64,000 bases of DNA. Origin: Schizochytrium sp. CCTCC M209059. Its lineage: Eukaryota; Sar; Bigyra; Thraustochytrida; Thraustochytriidae. The notes under the pieces were generated by a model, which was not told where the DNA came from, did no database searches, and was given only the letters and a program-made list of their open reading frames with translations. A program made the position numbers and the translations under genes. Positions within the stretch are counted from its first letter, which is position 1. Every line of letters starts with the position of its first letter. Below, one piece after another: positions 48,558 through 56,509 of this stretch. Location: assembly GCA_000818945.1 (NCBI GenBank), contig KN805403.1, positions 67,194-131,193 on the forward strand, given 5' to 3'.

Positions 48558-50942
48558 TTATGGAGGCGCGGCAGTAGCGACAGCTTTGAGGAGCCCTGGA
48601 CGCAGTCGAGCGATAGATACAAGTGTTGAATCAGAACGCACTGCGCTCGCCTGCATTATAGGGTGTCCATAAGAGTCGAGGTACACATGCGGGAGACAAA
48701 GACAGTACAATCTCCCTGGCGCAAGTTCGATGGGGCGATGCGTAAAGAGCGCATTGCCAAAGTCTTGAAAGTGAACATGTGCGTGCATGAGCACACGGTG
48801 CGAAGCCGTGGGTGGCACCCGAACATAAATGCGCTGCAACTGTAAGAAGGAGTCCTGCGCCACATTATCCGGCGCAATGAACAAGTCAACGTCCTGAAGC
48901 GGCCACTGTAAGAGATCGTCCGCCTCACCTTGTACCGGTCCTGGTGCGGCCATTGCGGCAGCGGCAGCAGCAGCAGCAGCAGCAGCGGCGGCGGCGGCGG
49001 CGGCGGCGGCGGCGTTCGGATCTTTGCTCATGACGGATTGCCGACCTGAAACAGGATAAAAGCGACGGTTGCCCGAACTCAGACTCTCGTACTCGAGACC
49101 AATATAAACATCTGTCTCGTTCCAGCGCTCAAGTCGGTCGTATCGCGGCACAAAACCCGTAAAATCGAGTCGATCCTGTGGAGGGAAATCAACGGAAGCG
49201 CCCAAGTCGTGCAGCATCCACGAACCGCCCCGGCGCACAGGACGTTTCGCAGTTTCCGTAGCACTCTTGTCGTCACGCTTGACACTTTCCGTTTTGAGGG
49301 TTGCACTTTTCTCGCCACCACTACCACCAATTGCGAGGTCGTGCGTTCGTGCACCAAGCTCGGCACAGCACGTGTGACTCGGATATGTATGGTTGAGGAG
49401 CCCAGGCAAGAAAGGGTCAGGGCGCTCGATCATTGACCGGCCACATGAACATGCCATGCGAATCGTCGTCTCGCTTGAGCAGGCACGAATATCAAAGGCC
49501 CCTGGCCGGCCCGAGGCGCCTCGGGACAGATTCTCGCGCAGAAGCCGTACGCAGGGGCGCCCGGTGAGCGAAACAGCATCGCAAAGTCGGCGATCCGGAC
49601 CCTTTTCAGCGCTAGTGCTGATCGTGCGCCGTGTCGAGGACAGAACGGCCTGGCCGCGCCAAATCCGTTTGCACTGGTCGGTAAGGCGCTTCTCAGCACG
49701 TCGGGCCACAGCGCCACGTCCACCCGTAAAGCGTCGTAACTCTCGCACGGCTAATTCCAAGTGCGACTCGTGCACCGCCGTGCCGTATCGCGAAGGAAGT
49801 CCACGCACATAGGTCTCGAGCGCGAAAGGCATGCCACGGTCCGCCAAGGACCTACACAGCGCATCTTCCGCCCTCGTCGCGGACTCGAGTCGGGCTAGGG
49901 ACTGAACATCCTTTTTCGAGAGAAGGGAAGAGGCGCTCTCACCGCCTGGCACATTGACGCGGCTTGGCGCAGAGCCTTTGTTGTTACTCGTAGTATCAAA
50001 GTTCTCGTCCGCAGCATTGGTTCGGGTGCCGACATCGAGCGTTGAGACGAGTCCGCTGGTCGCTGACACTCGAATGACCGATGCAAGAGCAGAAGCTGCC
50101 TGGAGCCACTCGTTTCGCGAAAAGGCGTCGACGTGAACCTGTTTGACTAAGCGATTCACGCACGGACGCAAGCTGGAAATTGCGCAGCAACAGTCATTCT
50201 TGACAGCGCGACAAAAGGGCGTGCTACTACGTGTTGGATTTCCAACAAGGCCACACGCTTTAAGAGTACCCATGACGACGGCTTGCGTGCGCGGGCTCTC
50301 GAGTCCAGCGGCAAACGCAAAGACGAGGTACGGCATGCTACGCCCTGGCCAGCCCCGCACCTGATCGGGCCGACTTTTACGTGGCCCACCATTATTATTG
50401 CCGCCTCTGCTCTTGAATTTGCCAGCAACAGCGTCGTCTCCATGCTTGCCTCCCTTGCCACCTCCAGCACCGGCTGTTGCTACGCCCGATGGGATGCCTG
50501 ATGTAGCTGATGATGATACAGTGGTGAAGCGTGGCCGTGCGGCCTTGAGTGTATTCAGCAGCCCAAACGTTGTCAACGAGAGCGCTCGTGGACTGGGTCG
50601 AACCCAGATGACTACGTGTGCGCACGAGAACACAAAGAGGAGTCTGCGTAGCGCTTCAAGATCGTGCTTGCACTCGGTCGCGAAACCTGCGTTCGCATCG
50701 TCCCCAGTCGAGCTCGCTGCGGTACCTGAGGCACCGGACACTATCGCGTTGAGCCTAGTTGGATCCACAGCCAGCACCAGGTACAGGACACCATCGCAGA
50801 CCTCTCTTTGCACGTCAGCCTCTTGGGATTCGCTGTCGAGCTCGCGCGAGAAGATCCCACGGCCACCGGCGGCCTCGTTTGCAGCCTCTGCAGCCGTGCT
50901 CCAGCTCGACGCGACCACTGCAACCACGCGCGAGAAGTGCAT
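48558..50942 (-). CDS. SMG8: Nonsense-mediated decay factor SMG8
   Basis: 794 residues, one exon. SMG8 with SMG9 binds and restrains the SMG1 kinase that phosphorylates UPF1 in nonsense-mediated decay. The N-terminal part has the SMG8 G-like fold order: RVVAVVASS, VLYLVLAVDP, RRLLFVFSCAHVVIWVRPS, LVFAFAAGLE. Central signatures are GGRGAVARRAEKRL.DQCKRIWRG, LCDAVSLTGRPCVR and the Cys-rich ACSCGRSMIERPDPF. A poly-Ala tract of about 21 residues (ending near 663) sits between the conserved middle and the C-terminal beta-rich region. Presence of SMG8 implies an SMG1-type pathway, as in animals, plants and many protists. Confidence 0.9.
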   Translation of the reverse strand: MHFSRVVAVVASSWSTAAEAANEAAGGRGIFSRELDSESQEADVQREVCDGVLYLVLAVDPTRLNAIVSGASGTAASSTGDDANAGFATECKHDLEALRRLLFVFSCAHVVIWVRPSPRALSLTTFGLLNTLKAARPRFTTVSSSATSGIPSGVATAGAGGGKGGKHGDDAVAGKFKSRGGNNNGGPRKSRPDQVRGWPGRSMPYLVFAFAAGLESPRTQAVVMGTLKACGLVGNPTRSSTPFCRAVKNDCCCAISSLRPCVNRLVKQVHVDAFSRNEWLQAASALASVIRVSATSGLVSTLDVGTRTNAADENFDTTSNNKGSAPSRVNVPGGESASSLLSKKDVQSLARLESATRAEDALCRSLADRGMPFALETYVRGLPSRYGTAVHESHLELAVRELRRFTGGRGAVARRAEKRLTDQCKRIWRGQAVLSSTRRTISTSAEKGPDRRLCDAVSLTGRPCVRLLRENLSRGASGRPGAFDIRACSSETTIRMACSCGRSMIERPDPFLPGLLNHTYPSHTCCAELGARTHDLAIGGSGGEKSATLKTESVKRDDKSATETAKRPVRRGGSWMLHDLGASVDFPPQDRLDFTGFVPRYDRLERWNETDVYIGLEYESLSSGNRRFYPVSGRQSVMSKDPNAAAAAAAAAAAAAAAAAAAAMAAPGPVQGEADDLLQWPLQDVDLFIAPDNVAQDSFLQLQRIYVRVPPTASHRVLMHAHVHFQDFGNALFTHRPIELAPGRLYCLCLPHVYLDSYGHPIMQASAVRSDSTLVSIARLRPGLLKAVATAAPP
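48957..49014 (-). repeat. Trinucleotide repeat coding for poly-Ala in SMG8
   Basis: A GCA run changes to a GCG/GGC run on the plus strand, reading as GCC and GCT Ala codons in SMG8 on the minus strand. Length is likely polymorphic. Confidence 0.85.
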
Positions 50943-51608
50943 CTACGAGCACGTCGTCTTCTCGCAGACGCGGCGCGTATAAGTAAGCTGCGCTACGCTC
51001 CGCACGCTTGCGTCCTCACGCCGGGCCGCGGCAAGCTCGCTCGCGAGCTTTGCTCCCTCAGATCGCGCGATGCCGCCACCGCGCCGGGCCGTCGAGGCTA
51101 GCCAGACTCCGCTCCGCCCGCCCCGCGGCTCCGCGTCCTCCGGCGCGGCGCCTGCCGGCCGGGCTCGACTCGCGCCTCGCGCCTCGAGATCGCAGCGGCC
51201 GGATGGTTTTTGCCGCCGCCGCGACTTGAAGAAGGTCGACCACGAGGCGAGGTTGAGGTTGGTTAGGTTGAACGATTGACGACTTACTCGGCCTGGGTGA
51301 CCAAGACCAAAGGCAGGCAGCCAGGCAAACTGCGACGCCCGGAAGAGGCCGGCCGTAGGTCGCGACGCAGGAGAGAGACGAACGGCCCGTCGTCTGGTGC
51401 CGGAGCCGCTCCGCGCGGCACGAGCAGCGAGTGGGAGAAGAGGATAGATATCGACGTTGTCGATATCAATTTTGTCGATATCATCTTCGATATCATCGAC
51501 GACGACGACGACGACGACGACAACAACAACGACGACGACAACGACGACGACGGAGAGGAGGAAGAGAAGAAGAAGAGTGGGCAAAGTAACGGAAGAGAGG
51601 AAAGAGAC
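50943..51608. other. Divergent intergenic region, SMG8 / COG4
   Basis: 666 bp. Contains GCTCGCTCGCGAGC at about 51037-51050, a set of four GATATC palindromes (51447-51495) and a GAC/GACAAC repeat (about 51500-51550). The frame of COG4 is open through the last 333 bp but has no ATG, and reads as poly-Asp from the repeat. Confidence 0.5.
51447..51495 (+). promoter_or_regulatory. Cluster of four GATATC palindromes
   Basis: GATATC occurs at 51447, 51462, 51477 and 51490, spaced 15, 15 and 13 bp. The first two form a perfect 9-bp inverted repeat (GATATCGAC and GTCGATATC around a 3-bp centre). It lies 115-160 bp upstream of the COG4 ATG. A binding site or a recent duplication are both possible. 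Confidence 0.35.
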
Positions 51609-54053
51609 ATGTCGGCAGCGCTAGAGAATGACTTTGCAGAGGGCGTGGCAACGTTCTACGAGGAACTCGTGGGAGGCAAGGTGGTCGACGCCTTTGGCAG
51701 CGTGCTCAAGTTAGCCAATGTAGAAGCCAGGATCGCGGACGAGAAGAGCTCAGAGGACGCAGCCGCAAATGCGCACGGAGAAATGCTGCTGAATTGCGAG
51801 GTCAAGCTGGGCCAAGCCATCGTGCAACAGATCGAAGAGCTCGTGCGCAGCCGCAACGCAGCAGCCGAAGAGCAAAAGAGACGAAACGAAGAGGCCCGAG
51901 AAGCCAAGGCCAAGGCCCACCGAGAGCGCCAGATGCGTCGCAAATCAGAAGGTTTTCGTACTTCCAATGACATGCGCGCCCAGCTTTTGGAACAGAGTCG
52001 TCGACACAAGCTTAAAGAGCAGCGCAAGGCCGAGGCCTCGCAGGCACAACAGGACGAGTCCCTGCGTAAACAAATGCAGCGCGAGGAAGAAGATCTCCCT
52101 CGCCTTCAGCGCGCTGCCGAGCTCTGTAGACTCGCAGAATCCTTGCGCGTTGTCACGAACAAGGACGGCCGTACGGACGGAAACGCTGCCGCGGAAACCT
52201 GTCTCGAGCAGTACTCCCAATTGGTCTGTGCTGGCCTCAATGAACGTTACGAGCTCATTCTGGACGAGCTCAAGACACATCGCAGCCTGGCCCACCAATC
52301 AACGAGCTTTGGAGCCCAGGTGGAGACGTCCGAGGACGATCCATACTTGCAAGCGCTCTCGTACATTCTCTTGTACGCAGACAGTCTGATTGAAAAGCTC
52401 ATGTTGGGCGAGTACGCCGTGGCCTCAACAGAGACTGCCACGGAGCTTGCAACAGCACCTATCGTCAAACAAGTCGAAGCGCGCACAAGCGAGACGGTCG
52501 TCTTTGTGCTCAACGCCTTTCACAAGGACCGTCGCATCGACCAGTGGGTACGCGCGGTGCAGACGGAACGCCAAAGTCTCGGCGATGCTCAAGTCACTGA
52601 GCTTGACAACTTATTGAACGATATGATGGAGGTGCAGCAATACTGTGGTCACTTTACTCGTGCGCTCCTGGGCCTCGGCGTCTTGGACCCGGCAAAACTC
52701 GCGGCCGGGGGCATTGCCGAGAAGCAAGTTGATCTTGCATCCGCGTACATTCAACTGGAGGAGGCTTGGCTCTCGCTGAGCTTGAGCAAGGCGCGGGCCA
52801 TTGCGGATCTTTCTGGGGAAGGTCAGGAATGCGTTAATTCACTCGTCAAAGATACCTTTTACATTGTTAGCAAAGGCTTCGCACGCGCTGTTCATACGGA
52901 AAACAGTCAGTCGTGCTCCGCCATGGTCAATCACATTTACCGTCTGCTCGAGGATGACTATTCAAAGGCCATCAAGGCCATTCTACGCGGTGCAGAGGCA
53001 CACGCCGGGGGTCGTGCCGATACCGGGTCGGGGAGCGGCGCATCAGGACACCGCGGTGGCGCACGCAGCGAGCGATCTGATGGCCGTCGCAACGAGGACC
53101 ACTATGATGCAGCCGGAAGCGAGGTAGATCTCTTCGCGGCTGCGCTCGAAGGCGATATTCAGGGCACGAGTCGGCTCGACTCGGCGCTGCTCATTGCCAT
53201 CAATACAATCGAGCTGAGCAGTATCTTTATGAACGACCTCGTGGGCCAAATCGAGGCCGAAATCGAGGCACGCTTTCCTGACCAGCTCGCGCTCGTGGAC
53301 ATGGCGCTCCATGATTTGCGTGCTACCGCCGAAGAGCACAAGACACTTCGCACGCAAGCGCTCGATGAAGTCGTGGCCACATGCTTTCGTCCAATGTTTC
53401 TCTCAGCTGCCGATGCGGGGGTGGCGAAGATGACCTACAAGGTCAACAATGCCATTTACGAAACCTACGAGCGCGAGGATCCCTTTGTGTCTAAGTTTAT
53501 CGATGCCCAAATCGAGCAATCGCGCATCTTTCGCAAGTGTCGAGCACACCTTTCCAAGCAGAACTTTGGCACGCTTCTGGGTCTCGTTGCGCGCGAGATA
53601 GCATATGCCTGGGAGACAGCGCTCCTCAAGCACCAAAGCTTTAATGACCTCGGCGCTTTACGTCTCGCGGATGAAATTCGTGCCATGATGGCGCTGCTGT
53701 CCAGCTTGTATCTGACCCGCGAGGAGCGCGAGCAGGCCGAGGTCCGCCCAGACTTGCTTGAACATCTGGCAGAGGACCAAGAGTCAATCCAGATGAATAT
53801 CCGAAAGCACTTTGCGCGCCTTTTGCAAATCTCCTTTCTTCTCAGCCTCGAGCTTACCTCGCACGTGCAAATGTTGCCCTGTCCCTTTACGCCAGTACTT
53901 TCCGATGCAGATGTGCGTCGTGTGCTTGCCAGGCGCGTCCCGCCCGAACCGGGGGTCAACATTGCTCAGCTCGACGTCTCGCAGCATGTATCTCCGGACG
54001 AGTCGGTCTCGGCCAAGCCAAGGACGCCGCCACGGGCGCCGCCGCATGTCTAA
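51609..54053 (+). CDS. COG4: Conserved oligomeric Golgi complex subunit 4 (COG4)
   Basis: 814 residues from ATG 51609; the longer open frame starts only at TTG. COG4 is part of lobe A of the COG tether, which holds retrograde vesicles at the Golgi and binds the syntaxin/Sly1 pair. N-terminal coiled coil (about 20-170, Glu/Arg/Gln-rich). Then ALSYILLYADSLIEK and LVKDTFYIVSKGFARAVHTEN..SCSAMVNHIYRLLEDDY, a strong COG4 signature. C-terminal domain: MTYKVNNAIYETYEREDPFVSKFI, FNDLGALRLADEIRAMMALLSS, HFARLLQISFLLSLE and the ending LSDADVRRVLARRV. An inserted Gly/Ser/Arg-rich loop lies near 460-500. It is plainly full length. Confidence 0.93.
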   Translation: MSAALENDFAEGVATFYEELVGGKVVDAFGSVLKLANVEARIADEKSSEDAAANAHGEMLLNCEVKLGQAIVQQIEELVRSRNAAAEEQKRRNEEAREAKAKAHRERQMRRKSEGFRTSNDMRAQLLEQSRRHKLKEQRKAEASQAQQDESLRKQMQREEEDLPRLQRAAELCRLAESLRVVTNKDGRTDGNAAAETCLEQYSQLVCAGLNERYELILDELKTHRSLAHQSTSFGAQVETSEDDPYLQALSYILLYADSLIEKLMLGEYAVASTETATELATAPIVKQVEARTSETVVFVLNAFHKDRRIDQWVRAVQTERQSLGDAQVTELDNLLNDMMEVQQYCGHFTRALLGLGVLDPAKLAAGGIAEKQVDLASAYIQLEEAWLSLSLSKARAIADLSGEGQECVNSLVKDTFYIVSKGFARAVHTENSQSCSAMVNHIYRLLEDDYSKAIKAILRGAEAHAGGRADTGSGSGASGHRGGARSERSDGRRNEDHYDAAGSEVDLFAAALEGDIQGTSRLDSALLIAINTIELSSIFMNDLVGQIEAEIEARFPDQLALVDMALHDLRATAEEHKTLRTQALDEVVATCFRPMFLSAADAGVAKMTYKVNNAIYETYEREDPFVSKFIDAQIEQSRIFRKCRAHLSKQNFGTLLGLVAREIAYAWETALLKHQSFNDLGALRLADEIRAMMALLSSLYLTREEREQAEVRPDLLEHLAEDQESIQMNIRKHFARLLQISFLLSLELTSHVQMLPCPFTPVLSDADVRRVLARRVPPEPGVNIAQLDVSQHVSPDESVSAKPRTPPRAPPHV

Positions 54054-54231
54054 CGTTCGATTTCTAAAATTGCTCGTAAGATTGGCCAAGAAAACTTGAC
54101 CCGGCTTTTTCCCTCGGGTTGTGTCCTTCAAAAGGTGTGGGGCACCCAACTTCGAAAGGAGGCTCCATTTAAAGTTGAAAAAGCGAAGTGGGTCAGCACC
54201 TTGGATGACGGAGGAAGCACCAAAAAGTCAT

Positions 54232-55386
54232 CTACGTGGGGACCTCAGGCCAGGATCCTGAGCCAGTGCTTTCTACGGTGACCCATTGGGTCTGCCCGTC
54301 AAGCAGACGCTCAACAAAACTAGTGAGCAAGGCAAAGTTGTCTGGACTCACAGGTGCACGAAGTCTTGCCATTTTCTTTTTAGAAGGTCGCAGAACGACG
54401 ACGGCGCTGACTTCGTCCGCGTCCTTTCTCTCTCGCGAAGCGCTCCGGGTTTCTGAAGAGGAGGAGGAAGGAGGAGAGGCTGACCACGGCGTCTTGGCTT
54501 CGACAAAAGCTTCCCACTGCATGAAGCGCGTTTTGCCCATCGTCTGCTGCGAGATGCCACGGAAATAAACCTTGTCGTTGCGATGTCTGGCATTCAGCGT
54601 GGCAATCCATCGACTTACGCGCGTTGCACCCCCGCTCTCCGTGACCAGGGGCTCTCGCGTTATCACCACAACGACAAAGGGCTTATTTGGGTACGTGAGA
54701 TCTGCGCGTCGAAGATGCCATTGCGACGTTTTGCTCTGGGTCGCGCCGCTTCGGCTCTGGGCGCCTCTGGAACTATTTCTGCCGTTCCCGCCGCCACGAT
54801 TTGGCTGAGGATCGAAGTGCTGTGTAAGGAAAAGATAGGCTGCAACAAAAACGAGAATGAGGACCGGCAAGTTCGCCAAAAGATCTTCGAGGAGAAGCAT
54901 GAGCGGCGGCTGTGAGGCTCTCCACTGCTGCTGCTGGTGGAACTGCTGATGGTATCGCTGTTGCTGTCTCTGCCAATGTTGCTGCGCACGATGTTGCTGC
55001 GCACGATGTTGCTGCTGATGAAAATGATGAAATTGTGTATTGCCTCGATAATTGTTGCCTCGTCCAAAATTCTCGTTTGCCTCGGCTTCGCGCCTCTGCT
55101 GAGGGTCCATGAGGACCTCATGCGCTTCGCTGATGCGCAGGAATTTGTCGTGAGCCTTGGGGTCTTTGTTTCTGTCAGGATGGTATTCGCGTGCAAGCTT
55201 CTTGTACGCAGAGCGTACCTCATCGGTCGACGCCGTCGGTGAGAGCCCAAGTGTCTTGAAATGCGCGCTTGCTGGCGTCGACGAAGTCCCTCTGCGCCCT
55301 CCGAAGGCCTCGGCCTGCGTCGTCAATGCCAAGATGAAAATAACCAGCGCCACGACGCCGCGTGCCAGCACGCTCATCCTGAACAT
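54232..55386 (-). CDS. ER-targeted DnaJ (Hsp40) membrane protein
   Basis: 384 residues. An N-terminal signal peptide or anchor (1-27, VVALVIFILALTTQAEA) leads into a J domain (about 41-107) with HPD at 69-71, which stimulates Hsp70 ATPase (BiP if in the ER lumen). A His/Gln-rich stretch (about 118-160) follows, then a second TM segment (PVLILVFVAAYLFLTQ, about 173-190) and a 190-residue C-terminal domain I do not recognise, with TYPNKPFVVVVI and RWIATLNARHRNDKVYF. Topology would put the J domain in the lumen and the C-terminus in the cytosol. Similar to small membrane DNAJ proteins, but no single human ortholog is evident. Confidence 0.88.
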   Translation of the reverse strand: MFRMSVLARGVVALVIFILALTTQAEAFGGRRGTSSTPASAHFKTLGLSPTASTDEVRSAYKKLAREYHPDRNKDPKAHDKFLRISEAHEVLMDPQQRREAEANENFGRGNNYRGNTQFHHFHQQQHRAQQHRAQQHWQRQQQRYHQQFHQQQQWRASQPPLMLLLEDLLANLPVLILVFVAAYLFLTQHFDPQPNRGGGNGRNSSRGAQSRSGATQSKTSQWHLRRADLTYPNKPFVVVVITREPLVTESGGATRVSRWIATLNARHRNDKVYFRGISQQTMGKTRFMQWEAFVEAKTPWSASPPSSSSSETRSASRERKDADEVSAVVVLRPSKKKMARLRAPVSPDNFALLTSFVERLLDGQTQWVTVESTGSGSWPEVPT

Positions 55387-56509
55387 TGCGAGACGAAACG
55401 CGCACGTGGCGGCTTTCGTTTAGCCGGACGTAGAGCGCGAAGATCGCTTTGCGTCGCGCCGGCGTGCACTCTTCGTCTCCTTCTTCTCTTGCTGCTCCCT
55501 CCCTCCCTCCCTCCCTCCCTCACCCTCTCCTCCCGCGTCGTCGTGCGCCCGACGACGAGGCGCGAGCAAGGATGGGGTTTTGTGTGCGTCCTTACGACAC
55601 GACGTCGCGAAAATATTCCTGACTGCAGTATTACAGGCAACATCATCGTTACGACTTTAGAGACAAAGGTAGTGCTTGCTCCGAAGATGGAGAGACTCTT
55701 TGCTTCGCGACACAAGCTACAATGGCGCTTGGTTGCCTTATTTCCTTGCCTTTTGCCTTGCCTTGCAGAATGAGAAAAGGCGTTCAAGCAGCCAAGTAAA
55801 ACGGAGCTTTCATTTCGTTTGGTGCCAGAGAAAAAGGACGAAATAACAATAACCTACCAATAGGTCTAGCTGTCTGTCTAGCTTTTTACATGGATGTTCA
55901 CTCACGAATTGATTGCATGTACGATGTCGGTGTTGAAGATTCAAGATCGGTTGCAAAGAGAGACTTTTGTATTGTCAACCTTTTGTATACGTCTGGGGAT
56001 TTCAAATGTATGTTTTCGAAGCTAAGTTAACTTCAGCATGATCAAGCAGATCTTGCAAAACTTGCAAAACACGTGTTCAGCATGATCAAGCAGACCTTGC
56101 AAAACTTGCAAAACACGTGCATCCTCATTCTCATCGAAGATGGAAAGGATCGTTTCCTTTTCCCCCGTCAAAGATGAAAATGAGCTTGAGGTCGTTTGTC
56201 ATTTTCACCATTCCATGCTTGATTCCACGAAGTAGGGCTAACTAAAAATAAGCTTGGTTGAAATTGCAAAGAAAGCTCTTCCCCCAGTCCAATAGTCCCG
56301 TTTGTCTCTTTCCCGCCAATCAGCTTAAGCCTGTCGCAACTGGGCTGCATACAGTAGGCCCGAGGCCCTTCTTGTTTGTTATACTCCTCGGAGCCACGCA
56401 AAAGCCAAGCAGAACAACCAAAGCCACAGAGCTCTGCAAACAAACTCCTTTCGAGCATCAATTCGCCAACTCGCTCGGTCGCGCGGGAGCGCCAAGGCCG
56501 CACGCCGCG
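55387..56509. other. Divergent intergenic region
   Basis: 1.1 kb. Holds a CCCT repeat (55496-55521) that on the DnaJ coding strand is a G-quadruplex-capable GGGA array about 110 nt upstream of the DnaJ ATG, and a 44-bp tandem duplication (56032-56119). The frame of the oxygenase gene is open from 56258 but lacks an ATG until 56510. Confidence 0.5.
56032..56119 (+). repeat. 44-bp tandem duplication
   Basis: Two head-to-tail copies (56032-56075 and 56076-56119) differing at one base. Each contains a smaller internal repeat of CTTGCAAAA and ends in the palindrome CACGTG, an E-box-like word. Confidence 0.93.

Noticed and set aside
51276..51608. 111-codon N-terminal extension of COG4
   Set aside because: Begins with TTG, has no ATG, and is poly-Asp/Asn from a GAC/AAC repeat; COG4 homology starts after the ATG at 51609.
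56258..56509. 84-codon N-terminal extension of the oxygenase fusion
   Set aside because: Begins with TTG and has no ATG before 56510; no targeting pattern or domain in it.
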